From the NCBI RefSeq assembly GCF_000257905.1, contig NZ_AJJL01000078.1:16983-80982 (forward strand): a stretch of DNA of 64,000 nt, written 5' to 3'. Source of the stretch: Streptococcus mitis SK579 (GTDB taxonomy: Bacteria > Bacillota > Bacilli > Lactobacillales > Streptococcaceae). The notes below the pieces were generated by a model that was given only the letters and a program-made list of their open reading frames with translations, was not told the DNA's origin and made no database searches. The translations under genes and the position numbers were made by a program. Numbering within the stretch: the stretch's first letter is position 1; every line of letters starts with the position of its first letter. Shown here one piece after another: positions 42,983 through 53,252 of the stretch.

Positions 42983-44725
42983 TTAAGACATGGCACCCGC
43001 CTGCAAACTATACATCTTGTGATAGGTTCCTCCAAGATCCAAGAGTTCCTCATGGGTTCCACTCTCAATAATGCGCCCCTTGTCCAAAACATAGATACAG
43101 TTGGCGTCTTGGATGGTAGAAAGGCGGTGAGCGATGGCAATGGTTGTCCGTCCCTGTCTCATCTTAGCCAGAGAAGCTTGAACCAAACTTTCTGTTTCAG
43201 AGTCAATATTGGCTGTCGCTTCATCCAAAATCAGGATTTTAGGCTGACTGGCGACTGTTCTAGCAAAAGCAAGAAGCTGACGCTGACCAGTAGAGAAGCT
43301 CGAACCACGCTCAGAAACAGGGGAATCATAACCCTGAGGAAGTTCCTGAATAAAGGAATCTGCATCCACGAAAGCTGCCGCAGCCTGAACCTGCTCATCA
43401 CTAAGATTTTGGTACATGGCGATATTGGACTTAATAGTCCCATGATAAAGGAAGGGTTCTTGCAAGACCAGCCCAATATTTTTTCTCAGTTCTTCCTGAC
43501 TGTAGTCCCGGATATCCACATCATCCAAGAGAACTTTCCCTGATTGAAATTCATAAAAGCGCATGAGAACATTGATAATCGAAGATTTCCCAGAACCTGT
43601 ATGCCCCACAAAAGCAATGGTCTCACCCTTGTTAACGGAAAAGGAAATATCATCCAGAATCGGATGTTTGCCGTCATACGAGAAACACACATGTTCAAAG
43701 CGAATATTGCCTTCTTTGACTTTAGCCTGTCCATCTTCTTGAAGGGGCTCATAGGTTCTCTCGTCAATCAAGGCAAAAACACGGCCTGCAGAAATCATAG
43801 ACGTTTGAAGGGTTGAAAAATTTTGCGTTACTTCAATCAAGGGGTCAAAGAGTCGATTGATATACTGGATAAAGGCATACATGGTCCCTGCTGTTATTCC
43901 CAGATAAAGTCCACGATAGCCAAAGTAGGCCATCAAGACAGCATAGCCTAGGAGTTTAAGTAAACTCATGGCAGGGCGCAAAAAGAGGGCATCCAAGGCT
44001 ACAGAACGGTAGGCATAGACCAAGTGTTCTTGGTTGATTTCATCAAACTCTGACTGTAGGCGCTTCTCTTGATTAAAGGCCTGGATTATTCTGATTCCCT
44101 CAATGTTTTCAGCCAGCTTGCTATTGATATCTGACAAGAGACTTCTGGTTTTCTCAATGATTTTCACTGATTTTTTCCGATAGAGATTGACCAAAAGGAA
44201 AATCAAGGGGAGAAAGAGCAAGACTAATGCTGTCAAACGAAAATCTAATACCAACATGGTATAAAGAGTTGTCAGAAAGATAAAAACTGCTGAAATAAAG
44301 CTAGATAAAATCCCCGAAAACATATCACTGATAGTCTCGGTGTCATTTGTCAAACGAGAGACGATAGAGCCTGCTGGTGTCTTGTCAAAATAAGACATAC
44401 CCAATTTTTCCATATTGGCAAAGGCATCCCGACGAATATCCCTAACAATACTGTAGGACACGCGCGCAAAGAGAAGATTGCCGACATACTGAACTACAGT
44501 TTGTAGGATATAAAGGCCATAGTAGGCCAGTAAAACGGTCACAGCGAGTTGGTTGAGATTGCTGAGATACTGGTCAATAAAGTGGGAAGCCACAAGGGGA
44601 ATGACGCTTTTAATGACCGTAGTCGCTAGAAGAAAACTGAGTGCCAAAAAAGTCAGAAGGCCGTAAGGCTTGAGATAGGACATCAAGCGCTTCAATACAG
44701 CCCATTGTTCTTGTTTATTCTGCAT
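42983..44725 (-). CDS. ABC exporter, fused permease-ATPase (second subunit)
   Basis: A 580-residue type IV exporter half: about six N-terminal spans, then Walker A GHTGSGKSS (about residue 369), the signature FSTGQRQLLAFAR (about 475), Walker B ILILDEAT and H-loop AHR. The signature glycine pair is STGQ rather than SGGQ. It overlaps the preceding half-transporter by 11 nt, so the two form a heterodimer of the LmrCD/EfrAB type, often involved in drug or peptide export. Substrate unknown. Confidence 0.93.
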   Translation of the reverse strand: MQNKQEQWAVLKRLMSYLKPYGLLTFLALSFLLATTVIKSVIPLVASHFIDQYLSNLNQLAVTVLLAYYGLYILQTVVQYVGNLLFARVSYSIVRDIRRDAFANMEKLGMSYFDKTPAGSIVSRLTNDTETISDMFSGILSSFISAVFIFLTTLYTMLVLDFRLTALVLLFLPLIFLLVNLYRKKSVKIIEKTRSLLSDINSKLAENIEGIRIIQAFNQEKRLQSEFDEINQEHLVYAYRSVALDALFLRPAMSLLKLLGYAVLMAYFGYRGLYLGITAGTMYAFIQYINRLFDPLIEVTQNFSTLQTSMISAGRVFALIDERTYEPLQEDGQAKVKEGNIRFEHVCFSYDGKHPILDDISFSVNKGETIAFVGHTGSGKSSIINVLMRFYEFQSGKVLLDDVDIRDYSQEELRKNIGLVLQEPFLYHGTIKSNIAMYQNLSDEQVQAAAAFVDADSFIQELPQGYDSPVSERGSSFSTGQRQLLAFARTVASQPKILILDEATANIDSETESLVQASLAKMRQGRTTIAIAHRLSTIQDANCIYVLDKGRIIESGTHEELLDLGGTYHKMYSLQAGAMS

Positions 44726-46460
44726 CTTCTTCTCCTTTCATTTCCAGCTGCTGAGACTGGTAGGTTTGGGCATACCAGCCATCCAAGGTTAGCAGGTCAT
44801 CGTGCGTGCCCCGTTCGATGATTTGGCCATTTTGCAGAACCAAGATTAGATCTGCATGGACGACTGCACTGAGACGATGGGCCGTGATAATGGTTGTCTT
44901 GTCCTTTCGTGTCTCCTTGAGATTGTCGATAATCGCATACTCCGTCTTGGCATCCACGGCTGACAAGGAATCATCTAGAATCAAGATATCAGGATCTAAA
45001 ATCATAGCCCGACTCATGGCCAGACGCTGCTTTTGCCCACCAGAAAGACTGACTCCCTTTTCACCAATAACTGTATCAAATCCCTGAGGCATGGCTACAA
45101 TGTCTTGGTAAACTTGAGCTAGCTTAGTCGCTTCCTCGACCGCTGAAAGGGGCAAGTTCGGATTGCCAAAGCGGATATTGTCTAAAATCGAAGTCGCAAA
45201 GAGAAACTGATCCTGAGGAACATAGCCCATAAGACTACGAAGATCTGTCAGACGATAGTCGCGAATATCATGACCATTTAGATAAATAGCTCCCTTATCC
45301 ACATCGTATTCACGCAAGAGAAGCTTGATCAAAGATGTTTTCCCAGAACCTGTCTGCCCAACCAAGCCCAGTGTTTGCCCTTTTTCTAAGCTGAAGTGAA
45401 TATCCGTCAGTGTTTCCTCATTTTCAAAGGCAAAGCTGTCAATATCGTACTCCAAGCGCCCATTTTCAATACCATCCAGAGGACATTCAGGGTCTTGTAC
45501 AGGTGATTCCTGAGACAAAAGATTTTCAATCCGCTGATAAGAAACCTTGCCTCGCTGGGTAATATTAAAGAGGAAACCGATGGCCATAAGAGGCCAGACC
45601 AACATATCTAAGTAACTGATAAAGGTCACCAGATTTCCAACCGTGATTTGCCCTTCCTGAACCATCAAGGAACCGACCAAAAGCGTTAAAACATAGGATG
45701 AACCAACAAACAAGAGAACCATAGGGTCAAAGAGACTATCGTATTTCATGGTTTGGAGATTCTTCTGGAAGGTTAATTCATTGACTGCCTGAAAAGACTT
45801 CAACTCGTCTGCCTGATAACCGAAAGACTTGGTCACTTTGATACCTGATACGGACTCCTGCACCTTGTTATTGAGTTCAGAAAAGGCAGCCTGTGATTCG
45901 CCAAAGGCCTTGTGGGTCTTTCTCCCTAGACGACTGGTCGCATAAGCCATGAAAGGTAAGGGTAAAATGGCAACTAGGGTCATCTGCCATGAAATGCTAA
46001 AAAGCATGGTCAACAAGGTCACTAAAGCTGTGATTGAGGCATCAACCGCTGACATAACCCCTCCCCCTGCCAGACGCGTTAAGGCATTGATATCGTTGGT
46101 TGCGTGTGCCATCAGGTCCCCCGTCCTATAGGTTTGATAAAAGGCTGGAGACATTTTTGTGAAATGCTCAAATAAGCGAGAGCGCATAATCTGTCCCAAA
46201 CGGTAGGAAGTACCGAGGATATACATACGCCAAACATAGCGCAGATAGTACATCCCAAAGGCTGCAAGAAGCAAGTAAAATAGGGCAAGAAGGAGGTCCT
46301 GCTGGGTTAATTGCCCCGATGTGATGGCATCAATGACCCTCCCCATAACCATTGGGGGAATGAGGTTGAAGACGGAAACCAAGACCAGAGCCACAATCCC
46401 GACTAAATAACGGCGTTTTTCTAACTTGAAAAACCACCAAAGTTTTTGAATAATGGACAT
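44715..46460 (-). CDS. ABC exporter, fused permease-ATPase (first subunit)
   Basis: A 581-residue protein starting MSIIQKLWWFFKLEKRRYL at 46460 with AAAGGGA upstream. Six spans, Walker A GQTGSGKTS (about 362), signature LSGGQKQRLAMSR (about 467), and ILILDDSLSAVD, where Asp replaces the catalytic Glu after Walker B. That gives one degenerate site, as is normal in heterodimeric exporters; the partner has the canonical Glu. Confidence 0.94.
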   Translation of the reverse strand: MSIIQKLWWFFKLEKRRYLVGIVALVLVSVFNLIPPMVMGRVIDAITSGQLTQQDLLLALFYLLLAAFGMYYLRYVWRMYILGTSYRLGQIMRSRLFEHFTKMSPAFYQTYRTGDLMAHATNDINALTRLAGGGVMSAVDASITALVTLLTMLFSISWQMTLVAILPLPFMAYATSRLGRKTHKAFGESQAAFSELNNKVQESVSGIKVTKSFGYQADELKSFQAVNELTFQKNLQTMKYDSLFDPMVLLFVGSSYVLTLLVGSLMVQEGQITVGNLVTFISYLDMLVWPLMAIGFLFNITQRGKVSYQRIENLLSQESPVQDPECPLDGIENGRLEYDIDSFAFENEETLTDIHFSLEKGQTLGLVGQTGSGKTSLIKLLLREYDVDKGAIYLNGHDIRDYRLTDLRSLMGYVPQDQFLFATSILDNIRFGNPNLPLSAVEEATKLAQVYQDIVAMPQGFDTVIGEKGVSLSGGQKQRLAMSRAMILDPDILILDDSLSAVDAKTEYAIIDNLKETRKDKTTIITAHRLSAVVHADLILVLQNGQIIERGTHDDLLTLDGWYAQTYQSQQLEMKGEEDAE

Positions 46461-46514
46461 AACATCCCTTTCTGATTGCAAATAGAAACCTGAGGCCAAG
46501 ACCCCAGGTTTTTC

Positions 46515-47150
46515 TTATTCATAGGTTACGACTGTGACCGCACCCTTGTCATACTCAGCGATAAAGATATTGGCTACATTGTCATGCCCTTGCTTGCTGA
46601 GGTTATCAAGCAGCCATTCTTCGTTACGACCAATCGACTCCAAAACATCGACTTGTATCACACCGTCAGTCACAACTGGATACTTAGGATTTTCATCCCC
46701 CATTTGGACCACGATGAGTTGGCCATTTTGCTCCTGCACAGCTCGTTTGACTTGCTTCATCTGGAAAATTCCTTGGCTACGAAGTTTGAGGGCTACATCC
46801 GATGCAGACAAGCCAACTGAACGACAGGCTTCTGGGTCAATCTGCCCATTTTTGATAAGGAGAGTTGGTTTTCCATCAATCAAGCGTTTGACAAAGCGAA
46901 CATTGTTATTGAGCCACTTGAGGGTCAAGACCAAAATCGTCCACATCATCAAAATCACTGCATACTGGAGAATGCTGATAGAACTATTGTAAATCACCCC
47001 ACCGATGATACCACCGAGAACATAGTTCTGAATTTGGTCTGTCGCAGAGTTAGGTGCTAGGTTCCCCTTTCCTGTCACATTGATAACAAAAACAAGCGAG
47101 AAGAGCCCCAAGGCCAGTTTGATTAAAATTTCCATATAATTGAGTGTCAT
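46515..47150 (-). CDS. DUF421 (YetF-like) membrane protein
   Basis: A 211-residue protein with three N-terminal spans and a cytosolic DUF421 domain (LIDGKPTLLIKNGQIDPEACR, SASDVALKLRSQGIFQMKQV). YetF-type proteins are membrane proteins of unclear role in spore-formers. It overlaps the DUF3290 gene by 4 nt, the usual pairing in streptococci. Terminator-like sequence follows (CCTGAGGCCAAGACCCCAGG, 46490-46509). Confidence 0.9.
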   Translation of the reverse strand: MTLNYMEILIKLALGLFSLVFVINVTGKGNLAPNSATDQIQNYVLGGIIGGVIYNSSISILQYAVILMMWTILVLTLKWLNNNVRFVKRLIDGKPTLLIKNGQIDPEACRSVGLSASDVALKLRSQGIFQMKQVKRAVQEQNGQLIVVQMGDENPKYPVVTDGVIQVDVLESIGRNEEWLLDNLSKQGHDNVANIFIAEYDKGAVTVVTYE

Positions 47151-47602
47151 TTGTTTACCTCCACCAATTCAATAGCGTCTGTTTGATTCAATTCTAATTT
47201 CTCTAAAAGATACTTGTCTGGTTGGCTCCCGTTCATGGCGCGGTAGAAATTTGGACCTACCTTGACAAGCGCTCCATCAGTGGCTGCAGAAGTATTGACA
47301 TAAACTTCTGATTTATCCACTCCCAAGTCTTTGGAAACAACCTCTATGAAATGAAGTGAAGTTTGAAATTGGTTGTTAGAGGCTTGATTGGTCTGGTATT
47401 TTGAGATTGTCACCAAAAGCATGGCCACCAAGGTCAAGGCCAAAATCATGACCAATTCCCGAAACTTAGTCCCCTTTTTATCTCGATAGGCCTTAAAGGC
47501 AAAAAATCCTGTGATAGCTAGGAGAACAATTCCAAAGCCAATCATGATTCCATTTTGTTGACTGATTTGGCTAAGCACATAGTCATATGAGTAAAATTTC
47601 AT
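47147..47602 (-). CDS. DUF3290 family membrane protein
   Basis: A 151-residue protein with two spans (about residues 17-36 and 48-65) and an extracellular-type C-terminal domain (ETSLHFIEVVSKDLGVDKSEV...). DUF3290 regularly neighbours DUF421. Function unknown. Confidence 0.9.
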   Translation of the reverse strand: MKFYSYDYVLSQISQQNGIMIGFGIVLLAITGFFAFKAYRDKKGTKFRELVMILALTLVAMLLVTISKYQTNQASNNQFQTSLHFIEVVSKDLGVDKSEVYVNTSAATDGALVKVGPNFYRAMNGSQPDKYLLEKLELNQTDAIELVEVNK

Positions 47603-47735
47603 TTATTTTCACTCCCTTTCATAAAATCATTCTTAATTATAAACGAAAGAGAGTGATTTTTCAAGCCATACGTTGGGGAAATAGACCTTTTTTTGGTATA
47701 ATAAAATCTATAATCTGAATGAAAAAGGTAACTTT

Positions 47736-48563
47736 ATGAAACTTATCTCATGGAATATTGATTCCCTCAATGCAGCCCTAACTAGTGACTCAGCTCGTGC
47801 CAAATTGTCCCAAGAAGTCCTACAAACCTTGGTCGCTGAAAATGCTGATATTATTGCTATCCAAGAAACCAAGCTTTCTGCCAAGGGGCCTACAAAGAAA
47901 CACTTGGAAATTTTAGAAGAACTCTTCCCAGGCTACGAAAACACGTGGCGTTCTTCTCAAGAACCTGCCCGTAAAGGCTATGCTGGAACCATGTTCCTTT
48001 ATAAGAAAGAACTCACACCCACTGTCACTTTTCCAGAAATCGGTGCCCCTTCTACCATGGACTTGGAAGGCCGTATCATTACTCTAGAATTTGATGAATT
48101 TTTCGTAACCCAAGTTTACACACCAAATGCTGGCGATGGACTCAAACGCTTGGAAGAACGCCAAGTCTGGGATGTCAAATATGCGGAGTACTTGGCTGAA
48201 CTAGACAAAGAAAAGCCAGTCCTTGCGACCGGTGACTATAACGTAGCCCACAATGAAATCGACCTTGCAAATCCTGCTAGCAACCGCCGTTCACCTGGAT
48301 TTACCGACGAGGAACGTGCTGGATTTACCAACCTTTTGGCAACTGGATTTACCGACACCTTCCGCCATATTCATGGCGATGTTCCGGAACGCTACACTTG
48401 GTGGGCACAGCGCAGCAAGACTTCTAAAATCAACAATACAGGCTGGAGAATCGACTACTGGCTTACAAGTAACCGCATCGCTGACAAGGTAACCAAGTCT
48501 GATATGATTGACTCAGGAGCTCGCCAAGACCATACACCCATTGTCTTGGAAATTGAGCTCTGA
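47736..48563 (+). CDS. exoA: Exodeoxyribonuclease III / AP endonuclease
   Basis: A 275-residue enzyme: MKLISWNIDSLNAAL, the metal Glu in IQETKLS (about residue 43), GDYNVAHNEID (about 163-173), WRIDYWLTS and the catalytic DHTP near the end. It cuts at abasic sites in base-excision repair. The promoter lies just upstream of the ATG (TATAAT-like at 47697-47704). It is followed by a VOC gene after 11 nt. Confidence 0.96.
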   Translation: MKLISWNIDSLNAALTSDSARAKLSQEVLQTLVAENADIIAIQETKLSAKGPTKKHLEILEELFPGYENTWRSSQEPARKGYAGTMFLYKKELTPTVTFPEIGAPSTMDLEGRIITLEFDEFFVTQVYTPNAGDGLKRLEERQVWDVKYAEYLAELDKEKPVLATGDYNVAHNEIDLANPASNRRSPGFTDEERAGFTNLLATGFTDTFRHIHGDVPERYTWWAQRSKTSKINNTGWRIDYWLTSNRIADKVTKSDMIDSGARQDHTPIVLEIEL

Positions 48564-48574
48564 GGAGAAAGCTA

Positions 48575-48961
48575 ATGGACTATCAAGCTGTCATTCCTGA
48601 ATTTGTAGTATCTGACCTCGAAAAGTCACGCCACTTCTACTGCGACTTGCTGGGATTTTCTGTCGAATACGAGCGTCCAGAGGAGAAATTTCTCTTCCTC
48701 TCGCTTGAAGATTGCCAACTTATGCTAGAAGAAGGCAGCACAGAAGAATTAGCCCAACTAACCTATCCTTTTGGGCGCGGTGTCAATATTTCCTTTGGCA
48801 TTGAAGATGTCCCTCAGCTCCACCAAAAACTGCTGGAAGCTGACTATCCTATCCATCGTCCGCTGACCAAAAGAGAATTTCGAGTGGGAGATAGCTTTAT
48901 TTACCCTCACGAATTTGCAGTTTTGGATCCAGATGGCTATTTTTTAAGATTTAGCGAATAG
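48575..48961 (+). CDS. VOC superfamily (glyoxalase/bleomycin-resistance-like) protein
   Basis: A 128-residue protein with the paired beta-alpha-beta-beta-beta fold: IPEFVVSDLEKSRHFYCDLLGF at the N-terminus and YPHEFAVLDPDGYFLRFSE at the end. Metal-ligand candidates include His19-type and the terminal Glu. Substrate unknown; co-transcribed with exoA. Confidence 0.88.
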   Translation: MDYQAVIPEFVVSDLEKSRHFYCDLLGFSVEYERPEEKFLFLSLEDCQLMLEEGSTEELAQLTYPFGRGVNISFGIEDVPQLHQKLLEADYPIHRPLTKREFRVGDSFIYPHEFAVLDPDGYFLRFSE

Positions 48962-48992
48962 AGAATAGAAAAAATCTTTCAAATCAGAAAAA

Positions 48993-49035
48993 GGCATATT
49001 GTCAGGTCTTGAAGAATCTTGATAATATGTCTTTT
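48993..49035 (+). terminator. Terminator after the exoA unit
   Basis: Long stem GGCATATT-g-TCA / TGA-t-AATATGTC followed by TTTT. Confidence 0.75.
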
Positions 49036-49132
49036 ATGATGAAAAATACTTCTAAATGTTAGCCTATAATTGAAAATTTCCCCATTTTTCTTCAATTTGT
49101 TCGTTTTTTATCCCAAAACGCTAACAAAATAT

Positions 49133-49161
49133 TTGATTTCTAAAATTATTTAGTGTAAAAT
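49133..49161 (+). promoter_or_regulatory. Promoter of xpt-pbuX
   Basis: TTGATT (49133-49138), 17 bp, TAAAAT (49156-49161), about 40 nt before the riboswitch aptamer. Confidence 0.8.
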
Positions 49162-49199
49162 AAAAACATTGGCGCAAGCCTATTTAGAATTGAATATCG

Positions 49200-49340
49200 T
49201 TTTACTTGTTTATGTCGTGAATTGGCACGACGTTTCTACAAGGTGCCGGAACACCTAACAATAAGTAAGTCGGCTTGAGGGGATGGTCTTTGGGCCATGC
49301 CTATTTTGGGACTTGCTTAGAGATTAAGTAGGTCCTTTTT
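49200..49340 (+). promoter_or_regulatory. Purine (guanine-type) riboswitch
   Basis: P2 is GTCGTG/CACGAC (49214-49231) with loop AATTGG, P3 is AGGTG/CACCT (49241-49256) with loop CCGGAA, and J2/3 has the hallmark TTTCTAC. P1 pairs the 49201-49210 strand with 49260-49269. The ligand-pairing base is C49259, which predicts guanine/xanthine. The P1 3' strand can also pair with GACTTGCTTA of the terminator hairpin (49309-49340), giving a ligand-OFF switch over xpt-pbuX. Confidence 0.9.
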
Positions 49341-49402
49341 CTATTTCTTGCTAGAAACTCTAAACAAGCAAATGGATTGGCTTTTAGACTTTAGGAGGTC
49401 TT

Positions 49403-49984
49403 ATGAAATTATTAGAAGAGCGCATTCTCAAGGATGGGCGTATCTTGGGTGATAACATTCTCAAGGTGGATTCCTTTTTAACTCACCAAGTTGACTTTAG
49501 CTTGATGCGAGAGATTGGTAAGGTTTTTGCGGAAAAATTCGCTACTGCTGGCATTACCAAGGTCGTAACCATTGAAGCGTCAGGCATTGCCCCAGCCGTT
49601 TTTACTGCCGAAGCCTTAAACGTTCCCATGATTTTCGCAAAGAAAGCTAAAAACATCACCATGAATGAAGGCATCTTAACTGCCGAAGTTTACTCCTTTA
49701 CCAAGCAAGTGACCAGCACCGTTTCTATCGCTGGAAAATTCCTCTCACCAGAGGACAAGGTTTTGATTATCGACGATTTCCTTGCTAATGGCCAAGCGGC
49801 TAAAGGCTTGATTCAAATCATCGAACAAGCCGGTGCCACAGTCGAAGCTATCGGTATTGTGATTGAAAAATCCTTCCAAGATGGTCGGGATTTGCTTGAA
49901 AAAGCAGGCTACCCTGTCCTATCACTCGCTCGCTTGGATCGTTTTGAAAATGGTCAGGTCGTATTTAAGGAGGCAGATCTCTAA
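49403..49984 (+). CDS. xpt: Xanthine phosphoribosyltransferase
   Basis: A 193-residue type I PRTase with the PRPP loop [18 protein letters not shown] (about residues 119-136) and EASGIAPA. It converts xanthine and PRPP to XMP for salvage. Its stop overlaps the pbuX start as TAATG. Expression is under the guanine-type riboswitch. Confidence 0.96.
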   Translation: MKLLEERILKDGRILGDNILKVDSFLTHQVDFSLMREIGKVFAEKFATAGITKVVTIEASGIAPAVFTAEALNVPMIFAKKAKNITMNEGILTAEVYSFTKQVTSTVSIAGKFLSPEDKVLIIDDFLANGQAAKGLIQIIEQAGATVEAIGIVIEKSFQDGRDLLEKAGYPVLSLARLDRFENGQVVFKEADL

Positions 49985-51246
49985 TGCAAACTCAAGAAAA
50001 ACACTCGCAAGCAGCCGTTCTTGGCTTGCAGCACTTACTTGCCATGTACTCAGGTTCTATCCTAGTTCCCATCATGATTGCAACAGCCCTTGGCTATTCA
50101 GCTGAGCAGTTGACCTACCTGATTTCCACAGATATCTTCATGTGCGGGGTGGCAACCTTCCTCCAACTCCAACTCAACAAATACTTTGGAATTGGATTAC
50201 CAGTCGTTCTCGGAGTTGCCTTCCAGTCGGTCGCTCCTTTGATTATGATTGGGCAAAGCCATGGTAGTGGCGCTATGTTTGGCGCCCTTATCACATCAGG
50301 AATTTACGTGGTTCTTGTTTCAGGCATCTTCTCAAAAGTGGCCAATCTCTTCCCATCTATCGTAACAGGTTCTGTTATTACCACGATTGGTTTAACCTTG
50401 ATTCCTGTCGCTATTGGAAATATGGGAAATAACGTTCCAGAGCCAACTGGTCAAAGTCTCTTACTTGCAGCGATCACTGTACTGATTATCCTCTTGATTA
50501 ACATCTTTACCAAAGGATTTATCAAGTCGATCTCCATTTTGATTGGACTGGTTGTCGGAACTGCCATCGCTGCTAGCATGGGCTTGGTGGACTTCTCTCC
50601 TGTTGCGGCAGCACCTCTTGTCCATGTCCCAACTCCCCTCTACTTTGGGATGCCGACCTTTGAAATCTCATCTATTGTCATGATGTGTATCATCGCAACG
50701 GTGTCTATGGTTGAGTCGACTGGTGTTTACCTAGCCTTGTCTGATATCACGAAAGACCCAATCGACAGCACACGCCTGCGCAACGGTTACCGTGCAGAAG
50801 GTTTAGCCGTACTTCTCGGAGGAATCTTTAACACCTTCCCTTACACAGGATTTTCACAAAACGTTGGTTTGGTTAAATTGTCAGGTATCAAGAAACGCCT
50901 GCCAATCTACTACGCAGCTGGTTTCCTGGTTCTCCTTGGACTCCTTCCTAAGTTTGGCGCCCTTGCCCAAATCATTCCGAGCCCTGTCCTCGGTGGTGCC
51001 ATGCTGGTGATGTTTGGTTTTGTATCCATTCAAGGGATGCAAATCCTCGCCCGCGTTGACTTTGCTAACAATGAACACAACTTCCTTATCGCAGCTGTCT
51101 CCATCGCTGCAGGTGTCGGACTCAACAACAGTAATCTCTTTGTCAGCATGCCAACAGCCTTCCAAATGTTCTTCTCAAACGGAATCGTCGTAGCCAGCCT
51201 ACTCGCCATTGTCCTCAATGCCGTATTAAATCATAAAAAGAAATAA
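49984..51246 (+). CDS. pbuX: Xanthine permease, NCS2 family
   Basis: A 420-residue NCS2 transporter, about 12-14 spans; GLQHLLAMYSGSILVPIM at the N-terminus and the family motif QNVGLVKLSGIKKR (about residues 297-310; Q/E-N-x-G-x4-T-like region). It imports xanthine for Xpt. A terminator AGAGGT/ACCTCT plus T6 (51252-51272) ends the operon. Confidence 0.95.
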   Translation: MQTQEKHSQAAVLGLQHLLAMYSGSILVPIMIATALGYSAEQLTYLISTDIFMCGVATFLQLQLNKYFGIGLPVVLGVAFQSVAPLIMIGQSHGSGAMFGALITSGIYVVLVSGIFSKVANLFPSIVTGSVITTIGLTLIPVAIGNMGNNVPEPTGQSLLLAAITVLIILLINIFTKGFIKSISILIGLVVGTAIAASMGLVDFSPVAAAPLVHVPTPLYFGMPTFEISSIVMMCIIATVSMVESTGVYLALSDITKDPIDSTRLRNGYRAEGLAVLLGGIFNTFPYTGFSQNVGLVKLSGIKKRLPIYYAAGFLVLLGLLPKFGALAQIIPSPVLGGAMLVMFGFVSIQGMQILARVDFANNEHNFLIAAVSIAAGVGLNNSNLFVSMPTAFQMFFSNGIVVASLLAIVLNAVLNHKKK

Positions 51247-51278
51247 GAAAAAGAGGTGTGAACCTCTTTTTTGTTTAT

Positions 51279-51683
51279 CTATATCCTCACCTGTCTGTCT
51301 TCTGACCGCTGACCTGTGACAAACATGGTAAAGGTTGCCTTGCAGACATTTCTGCCTTCTTGATTGGTGATATCGACATCCACTACACAGGTTGTGCGAC
51401 CTTGATGGACGCATTCTCCTTTAATGGTCAACACGTCGTCGAGTTTTCCTGCCTTGAGGTAGTTGATAGAGGATTGAAGTGTCACCCCATCAAGCCCCAG
51501 CGAGATAACCACCAAACCACTAATCTGGTCACAAAGGGTGAAAAGATAGCCACCATGGGCATTGCCATAGTAGTTGAGCGACGAGTCCACTACTTTGGTC
51601 GTCACCACAACGTGACCATCTCTCATTTGTTCAATTTCGTAATTTTCAAAGGCAGATATAGCGTCAAAATGAAAATCTTTCAT
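51279..51683 (-). CDS. PaaI-type hotdog-fold thioesterase
   Basis: A 134-residue hotdog protein starting MKDFHFDAISAFENYEIEQM at 51683, with AGGAGG five nt upstream; the longer frame lacks a good site. The motif GNAHGGYLFTLCDQ (about residues 40-53) marks the PaaI/4HBT thioesterase group that hydrolyses acyl-CoA thioesters. Substrate unknown. Confidence 0.9.
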   Translation of the reverse strand: MKDFHFDAISAFENYEIEQMRDGHVVVTTKVVDSSLNYYGNAHGGYLFTLCDQISGLVVISLGLDGVTLQSSINYLKAGKLDDVLTIKGECVHQGRTTCVVDVDITNQEGRNVCKATFTMFVTGQRSEDRQVRI

Positions 51684-51752
51684 CGTTTCCTCCTGATAGT
51701 TCAAACGACACTATGATACTACTTTTTATAGGACTGTGCAAGGAGAAAGCTC

Positions 51753-53234
51753 CTAGTCTGGCAAAATTCCGACCTGCTCTACAAAGCGCATAAAGGCTGC
51801 CTGTCCTTGTTCTGTCTGCTTGTAAACTCCTGCATCCTCAAGCACACGAGCAAAGATAGCCCCCACAGAGTCCTTGACAATTTCAAGGGATTTTTCTTTA
51901 TCCGCTAGGTCTGGATATTTGGCTTTGAGCTGGTCTGCCCATTCCTGATGATAAGTCGCAACTGTATCCCCTTCTCCAACAAGATAGCTGGCGACTTGCT
52001 CTACTTCTGCTTTTAGACGTGGTGGCAAAATAGCTAAGCCCATGACCTCAATCAAGCCGATATTTTCCTTCTTGATATGTTGGACATCCTTGTGGGGATG
52101 ATAAATACCATCAGGATGTTCTGGCGATGTCTGATTGTCTCGCAAGACTAAGTCCAACTCAAACTGTCCATCGCGTTTACGGGCAATGGGTGTTATGGTG
52201 TGATGCGGTGTCCCATCAGTCTCTGCCAAAACCTGCTCTGTAGGATCTGAATACTGACGCCATTCTCGCAAAATCTTATCAGCCAAGTTAATCAAATCCT
52301 CTTTAGAATCCGAAGTCAAACGTAGCACTGACATCGGCCACTTGACAATCCCAGACTTGACCTGCTCAAAACCAGCAAATCGGAAAGTCTTTTGCAAGGG
52401 AGCCAATTCCATAGGAAATACGTGACGGCCTCCCTGATAGTGGTCATGAGTTAGAATAGAGCCTCCCACGATCGGCAAGTCCGCATTTGAACCCGCAAAA
52501 TAGCCCGGAAACTGCTCCACGATAGCCAACAGACGCTCAAAACTCTGACGACTGATAGCCATGGGACGATGCTGACCATCTAAGAAAATACAGTGCTCAT
52601 TAAAATAAGCATAGGGCGAATACTGGAAGCCCCACTCCTGACCAGCCATTTCAAAACGGATAATACGGTGGTTACTGCGAGCTGGGTGGTTGACCCGACC
52701 ATGGTAGCCCTCATTCTCTAGACAAAGCTGACACTGAGGATAATGGCTAGCTTGCACCAACTTGGCTGCCGCAATTTCTTTGGGATCCTTTTCAGGCTTA
52801 GAGAGATTGATGGTGATTTCCAATTCTCCATAATCAGACGGCACACGATAAGCAATATTCTTAGCAATGGCCTTGAGTTTGATGTAGTCATTTTTCTGAC
52901 TGAGTTGGTAAAAATCCTCTATCGCTTGCTCAGGAGAGTGGGCATAGGTTCCCCAAAAGTCACGATTAACCTGACTCGGACAAGGAGTCACCAAGTCCAT
53001 CAGTTCAGCACCAAGTATTTCACGCGCAGTCTGACTATCCTCAATCGTCTCTAATCGAACGGCTTCCTCAATCAGCTGGTCCTTGAGGTCAATCACTTTA
53101 TCCAGATCCGTCTCAACTTCCAAAACACCATCTCCCACTCGTGCCAAGACACGATTGGTCAGATAGATGCGATCCATTTCCTCAAATGAACTTTCAGAAA
53201 TGATATGTGTTACAAATTTATCTACTAAGGTCAC
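51753..53234 (-). CDS. galT: UDP-glucose-hexose-1-phosphate uridylyltransferase, class II
   Basis: A 493-residue GalT of the Gram-positive type. It shows [43 protein letters not shown] and the C-terminal [22 protein letters not shown]. It exchanges galactose-1-phosphate with UDP-glucose in the Leloir pathway. It lies 18 nt after galK. galE and galM are not in the window. Confidence 0.96.
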   Translation of the reverse strand: MTLVDKFVTHIISESSFEEMDRIYLTNRVLARVGDGVLEVETDLDKVIDLKDQLIEEAVRLETIEDSQTAREILGAELMDLVTPCPSQVNRDFWGTYAHSPEQAIEDFYQLSQKNDYIKLKAIAKNIAYRVPSDYGELEITINLSKPEKDPKEIAAAKLVQASHYPQCQLCLENEGYHGRVNHPARSNHRIIRFEMAGQEWGFQYSPYAYFNEHCIFLDGQHRPMAISRQSFERLLAIVEQFPGYFAGSNADLPIVGGSILTHDHYQGGRHVFPMELAPLQKTFRFAGFEQVKSGIVKWPMSVLRLTSDSKEDLINLADKILREWRQYSDPTEQVLAETDGTPHHTITPIARKRDGQFELDLVLRDNQTSPEHPDGIYHPHKDVQHIKKENIGLIEVMGLAILPPRLKAEVEQVASYLVGEGDTVATYHQEWADQLKAKYPDLADKEKSLEIVKDSVGAIFARVLEDAGVYKQTEQGQAAFMRFVEQVGILPD

Positions 53235-53252
53235 TATAGAGCCTCCTTTTGA

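Noticed and set aside
42851..43543. 230-codon plus-strand frame opposite the ABC exporter gene
   Set aside because: Most of it is antisense to the conserved ATPase domain at 42983-44725; no domain or ribosome site.
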